Part shown: positions 46,080 through 57,206 of the stretch, in pieces | How the letters are laid out: every line of letters starts with the position of its first letter | Position numbering within the stretch: the stretch's first letter is position 1 | From: Anisus vortex | Lineage: Eukaryota; Mollusca; Gastropoda; Planorbidae | Length of the DNA: 64,000 nucleotides | NCBI GenBank assembly: GCA_949126835.1 | Contig: OX421507.1 | Span: 7,228,605-7,292,604, forward strand | Direction of reading: 5' to 3' | The notes under the pieces: generated by a model | Told to the model about the DNA's origin: nothing | Databases searched by the model: none | The model's input: the letters and a program-made list of their open reading frames with translations, nothing else | Position numbers and translations under genes: made by a program

Positions 46080-46116
46080 ATTGCCCTTTTTTTTTGTATC
46101 TCTCTCTATCTCTCTA

Positions 46117-46154
<38 letters not shown>

Positions 46155-46175
46155 TCTATCTGTCTGTATCTCTCC
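46080..46175. repeat. CT microsatellite
   Basis: An uninterrupted (CT)n core at about 46110-46155 with flanking ctatctctctatt. Confidence 0.9.
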
Positions 46176-46384
46176 TCTGTTTGCAGTAATAATATAATAA
46201 TACGAGCCGTGGATCCCACTTTACACTGATCTATTTGTGAACTGAACCTAAGATGCGCTACCTAAGACCTAATATCTAGAGGTTTATAAGAGAGGAATTA
46301 TTTTCAGGATCTCGGTATCATAGAAAGTACTATCTTTTTTTTACTCGAAGCTTTTTTTTCTGTCTTGTCTGATTACCGATGACA

Positions 46385-47030
46385 CTTCTGTACCCATGGG
46401 CCTCAAAGCTGGAGAAGTCTGTAAACCACCGATACGCTCCCATTAAAAGTGCACAGACGGGCTAGCAAAACAATGCCCCTGTTGCACGTCCGAGATTTCA
46501 TTGCACAAACGAGAGCCACCGAAGCTCGGTGGGGAGGAATAAATGTGCGCAACAGCCCGTCTCACCAAGCCCGGAGCCTGGGCTTCCACGACTACAGTCT
46601 GGAATTCGCGCTACCGGGCGACAATGCAGAAATACGGTCGACAATGCAGAAATAAGAGGACAATGCAGAAATACGGGCGACAATGCAGAAATACGGGCGA
46701 CAATGCAGAAATACGGGCGACCATACAGAAATACGGGCGACCATACAGAAATACGGGCGACCATACAGAAATACGGGCGACATTGCAGAAATACGGTCGA
46801 GCCACCACGAAGGGGAAATCCGGGGCGCAGGTGAGGAGAAGCAGAGTAGTGTATCTGACTGCAGAAACCCCTTTGATACACGGCGTGCCTTATCGGCGTG
46901 CCGCGGGATCGCAAGTCTCGGACTGGATCTTTGTGTGCCCTTGTCCCCCCCCCCCCGATCCACACCCTTTTACGTTACGCCCTGGACTAAAACAACCGGA
47001 AAGCTCGTCCAGTATTTTGTTTTTAGAGAC
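46385..47030. repeat. GC-rich interspersed repeat, copy 2, with internal expansion
   Basis: Same element as 45262-45720. The single gacaatgcagatatacggg of copy 1 has expanded here (46616-46803) into about nine 20-bp units, some with gaccatacagaaatacgggc. A polyC run breaks the 3' part. Confidence 0.75.
46616..46803. repeat. 20-bp tandem repeat, about 9 copies
   Basis: Unit gacaatgcagaaatacgggc, with a second form gaccatacagaaatacgggc in the middle block and gacattgcagaaatacggtc at the end. Confidence 0.95.
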
Positions 47031-47270
47031 ATATAGAATTACCTAAGATGATTTCATAGTCCTGTTCCTGTCAGTCCGTCAGTCAGAATGACCAGACTTT
47101 CCGTGTGCCTGTCTTTATCTCATACCCCCTTCTTCCCCCCCCCCCCCCCCGTTCACTTGTCTGCCAAACCCCAAAACTGATGTCTCTACTTTCCTGTCCG
47201 TCAACGTATCAGTCTCTATCCGCTTTCAAGTCTGTCTTTCGGGCTCTCTACGTCTGGTAACTTTCTCATC

Positions 47271-48097
47271 GGCTCTATCTCAAGTCTATCACAGTACCCC
47301 AGTAACTCTAGGGCCACATCTATCTGTCCGGCTCTATCTCAAGTCTATCACAGTACCCCAGTAACTCTAGGGCCACATCTATCTGTCCGGCTCTATCTCA
47401 AGTCTATCACAGTACCCCAGTAACTCTAGGGCCACATCTATCTGTCCGGCTCTATCTCAAGTCTATCACAGTACCCCAGTAACTCTAGGGCCACATCTAT
47501 CTGTCCGGCTCTATCTCAAGTCTATCACAGTACCCCAGTAACTCTAGGGCCACATCTATCTGTCCGGCTCTATCTCAAGTCTATCTCAGTAGCCCAGTAA
47601 CTCTAGGGCCACATCTATCTGTCCGGCTCTATCTCAAGTCTATCACAGTACCCCAGTAACTCTAGGGCCACATCTATCTGTCCGGCTCTATCTCAAGTCT
47701 ATCTCAGTACCCCAGTAACCCTCGGGCCACATCTATCTGTCCGGCTCTATCTCAAGTCTATCACAGTACCCCAGTAACTCTAGGGCCACATCTATCTGTC
47801 CGGCTCTATCTCAAGTCTATCTCAGTAGCCCAGTAACTCAAGGGCCACATCTATCTGTCCGGCTCTATCTCAAGTCTATCACAGTACCCCAGTAACTCTA
47901 GGGCCACATCTATCTGTCCGGCTCTATCTCAAGTCTATCACAGTACCCCAGTAACTCTAGGGCCACATCTATCTGTCCGGCTCTATCTCAAGTCTATCTC
48001 AGTAGCCCAGTAACTCTAGGGCCACATCTATCTGTCCGGCTCTATCTCAAGTCTATCTCAGTAGCCCAGTAACTCTAGGGCCACATCTATCTGTCCG
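47271..48097. repeat. 59-bp minisatellite, about 14 copies
   Basis: The unit begins ggctctatctcaagtctatc, continues acagtaccccagtaactcta and ends gggccacatctatctgtcc. A tctcagtagccc variant recurs in about four copies, and one copy reads accctcggg. Confidence 0.97.
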
Positions 48098-48605
48098 CAT
48101 GCCTTCAAGTAGACTGCTTTCCCAACCCCGTCAGTGTGTCTATTCACCCGACTCTCTCTCTGTTAAGCATTTTAGTTTAAGCTATCACCTACTCGCACTT
48201 ACTCTCATTTGCCTTGGCCTGAAATTATTTTCTTTAAAAAAAAAAAGTGTTTATCCCACAATTTTTTTCTCTCTCAGGTACAACCGTTACCGACAGCCAG
48301 AGTTGGTTTTTTTTTTTTTTTTTTAATATTCGTATCGAATTCCTCGAGACTAACTCACCGGCGTCTGCATTCTCGCCTTCAATTTTTTTTTTACCTCGCC
48401 ATTGAGATTGAAAATTGAAAGTAGAACCGTGCCATGATTTTTTACTAGAAGTAATCCCCATCGGAGGCAAATTGATTCATCCGCCGGTGAAGCAGCGTTA
48501 CCCAGTTGCAGTTTTTTTTACTAAGGCAGACATGATTATTATAAAAAATCATACAAACCTACTGAAACGTCTTTACTTAAACCTAAACCTAGAAACACTA
48601 GAGCA

Positions 48606-48700
48606 GGGGTCGGAAACATTTTGCTAACAGTGTGCCAAACTCGAATTTCTAAATCATTCAGCGTGCCAACAACCTAAAAGTCAACCTGCTCTGTTATACT
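48606..48700 (+). mobile_element. hAT-type MITE family 1, left fragment (reverse orientation)
   Basis: CAGGGGTCGGAAACATTTTG, gtgtgccaaactcgaattt, attcagcgtgccaacaacc. The other end is lost. Confidence 0.65.
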
Positions 48701-50017
48701 TTTATAAAATTATTTTTATAGGAAAATTGATTTAACTCCGTAGCAAGACCTAGGCCAAAAAAACAAAACAAAGAAGATTAGAGAGTGAGAAAATCGCTAT
48801 AGATCTAGATCTAGCGTTTAACATTTAATACAAAATTAACATGTTTGTGATTATCATCCTTTTTATTTTCATTTAGGCTACATCAAATACAATATGTTAT
48901 TACTTAACTTTAAAATTTATGGTAGATCTAATTATTGTCTAAACTTTATTATTTGTTAGTCAAAATGAGGATTTAACACTTGCAAATATTAATTATATCA
49001 TGATCTCTTTTTTTTTTTCCTTTAGGAGGCGCGTCGGAGTTAATCCGTCTTGCCCCACCTGTGGGCCTTCTCGGCTTGTAAAGTTTGTATGGTATCGGCA
49101 AACGTCGCTGATCCTTGGATCAGTTTGTTCCGCCCTCTGCACAATCATTCTCACGTCAAGCATGAGAGCCGAGTGCAGACCAGCTGTTGTCCAGGCCGAC
49201 CATAAGAGAGCCTATACGAGAAAATGAGCAAGCCCCTAATCTCGCAGGGCTCGGGGGGCTGGGGGGTGACAAGGACCTCCCACACATGTGTGAAAAATCT
49301 AATCGCACAAGGCGGAGAAGATGTGTGCAAAATTTAATAGCACGAGGCAGAGATCTACACGTTGTGTGGGGAAACCAGACAGTTTCACTGTGAGAAATCT
49401 TTTAATTTGGTATTCAGAATGGTTATCAACGTTTAGAGCGATAGATCCGTAGTAATCATACAAACTGGGTAGTTAATATAATGTTTGAAAATAAAATTAT
49501 TTAGTCTTGTAATATTTATATAATTTCCAAATACTTTATACAGTTTGATCATTTCAAAGTTATAAATTGTAAACCATTTATTCTTTTTTAAAATAAAAAA
49601 AAGAAATATTAGCTCAATTAAAATGGGTTAATTATCTCCCTTTAATTTAAAAAACAACAACACGTTTCATCATAATATGTTAAAAGGATGCCAAACAAGT
49701 TATGTATTGTAATATACCAAATAATACTGACTAATTATTATTTCTTTATCAAACATTATGGTATTCATTACAAGATTTAATTATTAGAGGATTCAAATAA
49801 TTTACATTGAAGAGTTGTAAATAAACATTTTCTTAATTAAAGTGTTGTATTGTCCATTTAAGGTCAATTTGAAAGTCTTGCCTATGATTAGAAAACTCTG
49901 CTTTGAGTGCTTCGATGTACTTCTGAAAAAGCCTAACTATATATCTTAGTATATGCCTTAATATAATATACTAATAGTAATAGCATCATAGAAGGAGCTG
50001 CAGGAAAGTGACATCAT

Positions 50018-50290
50018 TCTTCTTCTTCTTCATATTACTGTGGATACCCCGTTAGGACCGAGGAAAGAATCCACATAGAATAAAAAAACATCACAAACAA
50101 CAATTATAAACAGATGACAGAGTTTCACTTTAGGTTTTTAGTCCAGCCATTCAGTGAAGATTTGAAAGCCGACACAGTAGGGGCAGTGATGGAGGCCTGG
50201 TCCAGGGTGTTCCACAGCCTAATGGCTGACGAAAAATAAAAAGAGTCCCTAGCCCTGATGCCAGCAAGCAGAATTAAAAGCTTCATAAAC
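50018..50290 (-). mobile_element. Non-LTR retrotransposon family B, ORF end and 3' tail
   Basis: The minus strand reads SFYFSSAIRLWNTLDQAS, then ITAPTVSAFKSSLNGWTKNL and a stop at 50127-50125. This is a typical LINE reverse-transcriptase C terminus. About 100 bases of 3' UTR follow, ending gaagaagaagaa, shared with 34140 and 61450. Confidence 0.8.
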
Positions 50291-51002
50291 ATGCAAGGTA
50301 TCTGAACCCAGAAATAACGAGTCCTAAATCATAACACTATTTATTTAAAAGTTTGACTCTGTCTCTTGGTTATTTCTTTTTCAACTTCCCCCCCCCCCCT
50401 CTCTCTCTCTCTCTCGACGTCTAGGAATTTTCAGCCAACTCTCTCCTTGCCCTGCGCCGCACCCGGCTACGACACTACAACCGACCCTTAACGTAAACAC
50501 GTTGCCAGTTTGTATACTAGACCGAAATGTTAATATTTCACAATAAAGACATCTGGAATCGCCCCGAGTCTCGCTTTTTGGAGCTTTAATGTGAATAGCT
50601 CTTGCCAGGAATTCGCATGATGAAATGTAAAATATATTTTTTTTTTAAATTCCCCATTTCCTGCACTGGAGTTAAACTTTGCGCTTCCTTCCTCTACGTC
50701 TGCAACGGAGACATAATGCGAGAACAGGAGGGGTCACTTTGTTTTCAGACTCGTGAAATATGAGTCACCAAAATAATAGCTCGTAACTAGAAATGGTACT
50801 AGTATGCGCGTACCAGACTTACAAAGTATAAATGATAAACGAATCCGCTAAGGATTCGTCCGGAAATAATTGAATTTAAATAGGCACAGTTGGCTTCATA
50901 TGCGTGGGGGAAAACACAGATAGTAAAAAAAAAAAAAATTGACATATTCATACAATCGTTTGATAGTAAACAAAGGGACAAAACACTTTTCTTAATCCTT
51001 AT

Positions 51003-51425
51003 GCATATAAATACTCTTTCTTCCCGAGTGGCATCCGAGCATGGAATGGGTTGCCTGATCAAACCAGAAAAACCAGTAACTTTACATCATTTAAAACACT
51101 AATGCAAATTCAAGACTAGACTCGGACCACGGATGAGCGATTGGACGATAATCTTCCTCTACCTGGGAGTGCGCTCATTCGAGTCAGTGGCGCCTTCTCT
51201 ATGGAACAGTTTATCCCAGACACTGAGAGAATCTGGAACAGGAGAATCTTTTAAAAGAAACTTAAAGACCTTTCCCTTTGGCTAATACATGTGCAACTGC
51301 AAATCACACCAAGAGCGCACTGAGCATGCTAATTTAATAGCATGGATTGAAGCGCTATAAGAAATGCTCGTTCTTATCTTATCTTTATAGAAAGCGCGTC
51401 TGTAACATATAATTTATAGTAGTGC
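51003..51425 (+). mobile_element. Non-LTR retrotransposon family A fragment, interrupted by family C
   Basis: The left part reads YSFFPSGIRAWNGLPDQTRK, then TSNFTSFKTLMQIQD, and runs to gacgataatcttc (about 51157). The family resumes with tttatagaaagcgcgtctgt at about 51387. The 230 bases between belong to another LINE. Confidence 0.8.
51158..51386 (+). mobile_element. Non-LTR retrotransposon family C, ORF end and 3' tail
   Basis: The + strand reads FESVAPSLWNSLSQTLRESG, then TGESFKRNLKTFPFG and a stop. This is the CR1/L2-like closing motif A-P-x-L-W-N-S-L followed by F-K-x-x-L-K-T-x-x-F. The tail ends gcgctataagaaatgctcg then ttcttatcttatc. Confidence 0.75.
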
Positions 51426-52429
51426 CATTTTAACAAAGTCTACCATAGTATAGGGCGTTTGCAATCCCGTGACAAAAAGCACGTGATTTGTGTTTACTTT
51501 GAGTAATGGTGTACAATTAAATATGGCCGCTGTATTAATAAAGTTCCATATAGGCTCGAGCTTTTTTTAAATGATGTGTTGTGTTTTAAGTCTTATTAAG
51601 ATTTAAGCTGTATTATGTATGTTAAATAAAATAGGCTATTTTATGATTAGACATAGATCATAGACGATGTGAGCCTAATAGTGACTTGACTAGATAGCCT
51701 ATTCACCAACAATATCACTTGACATCGTAGCCTAGCTTACGAAACATTAAAAGTGTAGGCATATAAAGTGAAATTGAAAGTGTAAATAGGTCTAGCCGGC
51801 CCTAGCCTAATCACATTAATCAATTAATCTACAGTACTACTATTTACCTCCTTATTTTTGAGTAGGATAGCCAATATTCAGATGTGAATTTTGCATGATA
51901 AAGAAGTAATTTACTTTCACCACGTTATGTTTGTACCTCAAGTGGGTTCTATATTTACACAAATACGTCACTAAATGTACACAAAAAAACTTAAGCTCCG
52001 CCTACTGAGAACGCTCTATAGGATAGTACAAAATAGATCTTATCAATGTTAAGATAATTTCATGTTTGTATTTTCCTATTTGTATAAACTTCAACATCTT
52101 CAAGAATGTCACCACTGTAAGCAGCACTAGCTCTTCCCATCTTTCAGTAACCTATGTTTACTGGTTCCATCCTGACTATGCCACTCACTAACTTAACTCT
52201 TGCATTCATCGGTTCTGAGAGCGCACAGAAAACAAACAAGTTAAGGCACATCCGGCGTTAAAGTTTTCAAGAATTTCGCCGTTAAACAGGCAATTAAAGA
52301 CGCTGACGTAATTGGAAAGTCGGGGATTCTCAAACACTCAGTTTTTCGGCACAAGAAAAGCCAGGTGGTTAATTTATCTTTTTTAAAACTTTGTTACGCG
52401 ATGCCGGGACAGTGGGGTACCATGTCAAG

Positions 52430-52515
52430 GTTCAAGTCCGCTAGGTGGCGTTACCTCGTTGAGTCTACCTAGTTTTGGAACCTCTGATTTTTATCTTGGG
52501 TCTCTCATTTTCTAT
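52430..52515 (+). mobile_element. tRNA-derived SINE fragment, decayed
   Basis: gttcaagtccgctaggtgg, cgttgagtctacctagttt and ggaacctctgatttttatc resemble the family's B box and body. Confidence 0.45.
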
Positions 52516-52542
52516 CGTGCATTCGGTCATGACTTTTGGTGG

Positions 52543-52648
52543 CGAACAGCTAGCAGAGTAGGGACGAATCGCTGGTAGCGAACAGCTAGCAGAGTATGGA
52601 CGAATCCCTGGTAGCTATCTGCTAGCAGAATAGGGACGAATCCCTGTC
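52543..52648. repeat. 36-bp tandem repeat, 3 copies
   Basis: Unit gcgaacagctagcagagtag plus ggacgaatccctggta. Confidence 0.9.
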
Positions 52649-52879
52649 TTAGATTTTTTTTGTAAAATGTCTGATATCTGCGGTGTTAGCATTATGCAAG
52701 ATATAATTTGAGATGTCTCTGGCTCAGTGGTTGAATCAGCGGGTTATCAAACATTTGATAATATCTATTGTTTACATTATCATATATTAGTATAAATCTC
52801 AGCGTTGTATGTTCACATTGGAAAAAGAGCGTGTGTCCTGAACAGATCAACTAATATACTACCTGTCTCTATTTATCTG

Positions 52880-53200
52880 TTTTTCTATCTGTTTATCTGT
52901 CATGCCTTTATATGTATCTGTCATCCATCTAACCTATCTATCGGTCTATCTATCTTAGCTATTCATGTCTATGTCATCTAACTATCCTATCTTTCGGTCT
53001 GTCAATCCTAGCTATTTATGAATCTCTATCTTATGAATTAACTAAATATATCATCTATCTACCCTATCTATCGGTCTGTCTATCCTAGCTATTTATATAT
53101 ATATGTCTATCTTATGAATCAAACAAATATATCATCTATCTTATCTATCGGTCTGTCTATCCTAGCTATTTATCTATATGTCTATCTTATCATTATCAAA
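52880..53200. repeat. Degenerate CTAT-rich repeats
   Basis: Longer units around ctatcggtctgtctatccta and gctatttatctatatgtct recur three to four times, built from ctat/tatc. Confidence 0.8.
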
Positions 53201-53235
53201 TCATTTCAACATGTCTTTCAATGCTTGTGATAGGC

Positions 53236-53425
53236 TTCAGATAGGGCAAGTCTCAATCTTAGTTAAAGGGCATCAGTGGGGATAATAGGGCGAGTCTCAA
53301 TCTTAGTGAAAGGGCATCAGTGGGGATAATAGGGCAAGTCTCAATCTTAGTGAAAGGGCATCAGTAGGGATAATAGGGCAAGTCTCAATCTTAGTGAAAG
53401 GGCATCAGTGGGGATAATACTAAAA
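53236..53425. repeat. 45-bp tandem repeat, about 4 copies
   Basis: Unit gataatagggcaagtctcaa, then tcttagtgaaagggcatcag and tgggg. A diverged relative (gtgaaagggtgagtcccaat) follows. Confidence 0.93.
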
Positions 53426-54559
53426 GGGCGTGCCTCATTGGAGGTGAAAGGGTGAGTCCCAATGATGGTTAAATGCGCCCACTTAAAAGAGATTATTTAT
53501 TTAAAGAATCGTATTATGCACTGATTATGCAGTATTTTTTTAGCCACCCAGTTACATTTCGCTCCCCTCTCCTCCCCTCTTCCTCTTCGGTGCAGGCGAC
53601 CTCCGCCACTGAATTCAACACGATAGACTGTCACGGTTGCTTAACCTTTGACCCCAATCCTAACATTTTTTTTACAAACATTCCCAAACCGTCTGGAAAG
53701 TCCAGGAAACAAAACACAGAAAAAGGTACGCCTTGTCACAGACCTAAGTTTTGACCTAGTTGTTTTTATTTTTTTTACTCCGTACCATCTATCACCCTGG
53801 AAGAACATTTTGTTATAATCCTGTATACGGTGTCTATACCTCCTCCCTACCCCCTGCCCTCCCTGCTCCCACGCCTCAGCATTTTAAAAATATATCTTTT
53901 CATTCACTCACATATGCCGGTGGTTGAGGTGGATGGCGAGAGGTGGAGAGGAAGAGACAGACAGACAGACGGACAGAAAAAGAAGTTAAAGAAACAAGAA
54001 ACATATGTTGAAATGTATGTTAGACACCTCTGGGGTGTTTTTATTAATAAACCTAAAAAAAAAGAAGAAAAAGAGCCAAAGTTTGCCAGACAGCAGCACC
54101 CAAAGTGAGACTAAAATACATCAAGCACAGTTGGATTTTACTGGGTTTTTTGTTTTGTTTGTTGGTTGGTTGGATTTTTTCGTGGGCTAACTAGAGAAAG
54201 CAATGGCTTAGGCATTGCGCAAGGGGGAAGAGGGTGCAACAGGCGGCCCGCGGGCCACAACACGCCAAACCAATTTCTTTTTTAAATATGACTATCAGTT
54301 TTGATAATGTGAATGCATTTTAATTTTGTGTGGCTTATCTTGTTGCATCAAAGTTAGTATAAAGCAAAATGACAACAACAACAACAACAAAAATGCTGGA
54401 CTAGATTATATTATAAATCAAATACTTCATTTTAACTCTATTATGTTGTGTTTTATTTTCTGAATTCTATTGTAAAACATTTTGTCCCATTTTCATGCAT
54501 TGCATGTTAAGTGGTCGTTTGTAAAAATGTTAGGTCCATCGCTTTTTGGTAACTATACA

Positions 54560-55167
54560 ACGTTAGGCAAAGTAACCTAGTTGAGTCTACTTAGTTGAGT
54601 CTACTTAGTTGAGTTTACCTAGTTGAGTCTATATAGTTGAGTCTACTTAGTTGAGTCTACTTAGTTGAGTCTACTTAGTTGAGTTTACCTAGTTGAGTCT
54701 ATATAGTTGAGTCTACCTAGTTGAGTCTACTTAGTTGAGTCTACTTAGTTGAGTCTACCTAGTTGAGTCTACCTAGTTGAGTCTACATAGTTGAGTCTAC
54801 CTAGTTGAGTCTACCTAGTTGAGTCTACCTAGTTGAGTCTACTTAGTTGAGTCTACTTAGTTGAGTCTACTTAGTTGAGTCTACCTAGTTGAGTCTACCT
54901 AGTTGAGTCTACCTAGTTGAGTCTACATAGTTGAGTCTACATAGTTGAGTCTACCTAGTTGAGTCTACCTAGTTGAGTCTACCTAGTTGAGTCTACATAG
55001 TTGAGTCTACCTAGTTGAGTCTACTTAGTTGAGTCTACTTAGTTGAGTCTACTTAGTTGAGTCTACCTAGTTGAGTCTACCTAGTTGAGTCTACCTAGTT
55101 GAGTCTACCTAGTTGAGTCTACCTAGTTGAGTCTACCTAGTTGAGTCTACCTAGTTGAGTCTACCTA
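54560..55167. repeat. 14-bp minisatellite, about 43 copies
   Basis: Unit ttgagtctacctag with position variants (cttag, catag, tatag). The first copies follow aaagtaacctagttgag. The unit is identical to a piece of the SINE body as seen at 52454 (cgttgagtctacctagtt). Confidence 0.97.
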
Positions 55168-55484
55168 TTTACGACTTCAAACTTCCGATTTATTTACTTT
55201 CTTCTATTCATGTTATTATAAACATGTTTTTGTTTTTTCGATTCATTTATTTTCTGTTTCTACTTTTAAAAAGTTCAGGTCACATGAAAAGCTACAAATT
55301 TACAAATATACCTATGACCGATATTTGCCGGAAAAAAAAGACATTTATAAAAACATCTTTTCGTTCATTTTAATATTTTAAAGAAACGTGTGATGTTGTC
55401 GTAATCTAAAACTAGAAATTAGATTATACGTTTACAGAAGTTCCGTCTCGATAAAAGATTACTACGTCCTAAGCCCTAAAAAAA

Positions 55485-55612
55485 AACTCCTGCAAGGCGG
55501 CAGGGATTAGTCGGCGGTAGGGGATAGGTCGGCGGCAGGGCTTGAACCAAGGGTCGTCGTGTTGGACACCCCGTCGTCCGGGGTGCTAACAGCCTGACCA
55601 GAATTAGATGAA
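55485..55612 (-). mobile_element. Second tRNA-derived SINE family, copy 2
   Basis: ctcctgcaaggcggcaggga, tcggcggcagggcttgaacc (reverse B box) and tcgtcgtgttggacaccccg correspond to 26160-26300. Confidence 0.5.
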
Positions 55613-56325
55613 AATTAATAACATTTTTATGGTCTTCAAAATTAGAAAGTTATTGAAAATGTTTAGATAGATTTTGATATTCAATTTTACAAACTCTAAT
55701 GTAAGAGAAATATAAAGTCTGTGTTTAAACCAATTAGGCCTACATTAAAATCATAAACTTCGGTATGTAAACAAATACTATAAAAGAAAAAACAAATGGA
55801 TCCTGAAGAATTTCAAATTAAAAAAAAACAACAATAATTTGTTGTTATTTACTGCTTTGCTTTTTTTATTATTATTAATGCGAAAAAATCCTCGAGATAA
55901 TTGTCTCCTCGCGGTATATAAAGATCTATGAAAGGGAAAAGAAAAGCTGTATCAGCTGTAGACATTGTTAAGGATAAGCCTCTGTAATCATTTCTGTTGT
56001 CAAATGCTGAATGAATGATGTGTGCGACCATATAACATACCAGACTATGACGCCTGCTCTTGTTATAGACACTGCTAGTGGGTGTAAACTTAGAGATCGG
56101 ACCGCATTTTCATTTCGTCTCTTAACGAGGCTGACCAAGACCACCGTAAGTACAGTCCTGGACTCTGATGCGTGTTACGGGCGTGACGTCACGAGTAATG
56201 GGCCAGTGGAAGGCTATTGCCTTGCCTTACACTTATGTTACCTGCCGCCGGTAGTGACCGGGTAGTGTGTACAACGAGTAGCATGCAGTCATGTGTGTGT
56301 ACGTGTTATTTACGATGGTCTTGGG

Positions 56326-57206
56326 TAGGGATGTTAAACGAAAACCGGAATACCGGATTCCGGTTTTGAAAGTGAAAACCGGTTTTTATTTTCAAAACCG
56401 GATTTCGGTTTTTTGGTTGGAAGTTGGAAGGTAATCATTACTTCAAGTAGTAGACCCTTTTTTTTTGTTGGTTTTAATGGAAATATTTTAAATAAACAAT
56501 GTTGGATTCGCACAAAACAATCCTGAAATGCCTTACTAACACTATTTAGTCTTAGATATTGTGTTTCTTGTGTTTCCAAATACCAACTATGGCTTGCGAT
56601 TAAAACAACATCAAACCAATAGTTACAAATAACATGAAACTTTTTACTTGTCGGTCCATCTTTAGATGTGTGCTGCTCATCGATGTAGGCAATGGAAAGG
56701 CGCAAACTAGCCCTTCCCTGTGACCCTGAACAATTCGGCTAGACACCGCGTCTGTGCTTTAGTATTAACGGCACTATTAAATACACATTCTTTTGATTTG
56801 TGCTACGTGAAACCTTTCAATACATTATTTTACAATTTTACCATATATGCCTCTTCAAATGCTTCTTAATATTATGGTTAACGATAATAGGTAGGCCTAA
56901 TTTGATTATCACTATTGAACAATTGAAAGCTAATATCGGTTTTAATAAATTAGACCAGATTTTTTTTAGTTCTAAAGAATTGTATGGTAAAGAGTACAAA
57001 ATCATATTGTATTCACACAAATCTACCCCTTGAATTCTCTACAAAGTATTTTTCAAATATACCTACAAAACTATGCACATTTTTCTCTTCCAGCCCGTGA
57101 CATATGACATTGTGTGTGTGTGTGTGGGGGAACCGAAATCCGGTTTTAAACCGGTTTTATATAACCGAAAACCGGTTTTGAAAAAAAACCGGTTTTAACA
57201 TCCCTA
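56326..57206. mobile_element. 881-bp hAT-type element with exact 8-bp target duplication
   Basis: It begins TAGGGATGTTAAACGAAAAC and ends CCGGTTTTAACATCCCTA. GTCTTGGG is present on both sides (56318-56325 and 57207-57214). Both ends carry several AAACCGGTTT-type words (56340-56415 and 57135-57198). The longest frame (minus, 56334-56705) shows no transposase features, so it is probably non-autonomous. Confidence 0.9.

Noticed and set aside
46498..47046. Frames of 120-170 codons across 46.5-47.0 kb
   Set aside because: They arise in a repeat with a 20-bp tandem expansion. Copy 1 of the same repeat gives no related protein.
54238..54275. hAT end CAGGCGGCCCGCGGGCC
   Set aside because: Only one end is visible; no partner end in the next 2 kb.
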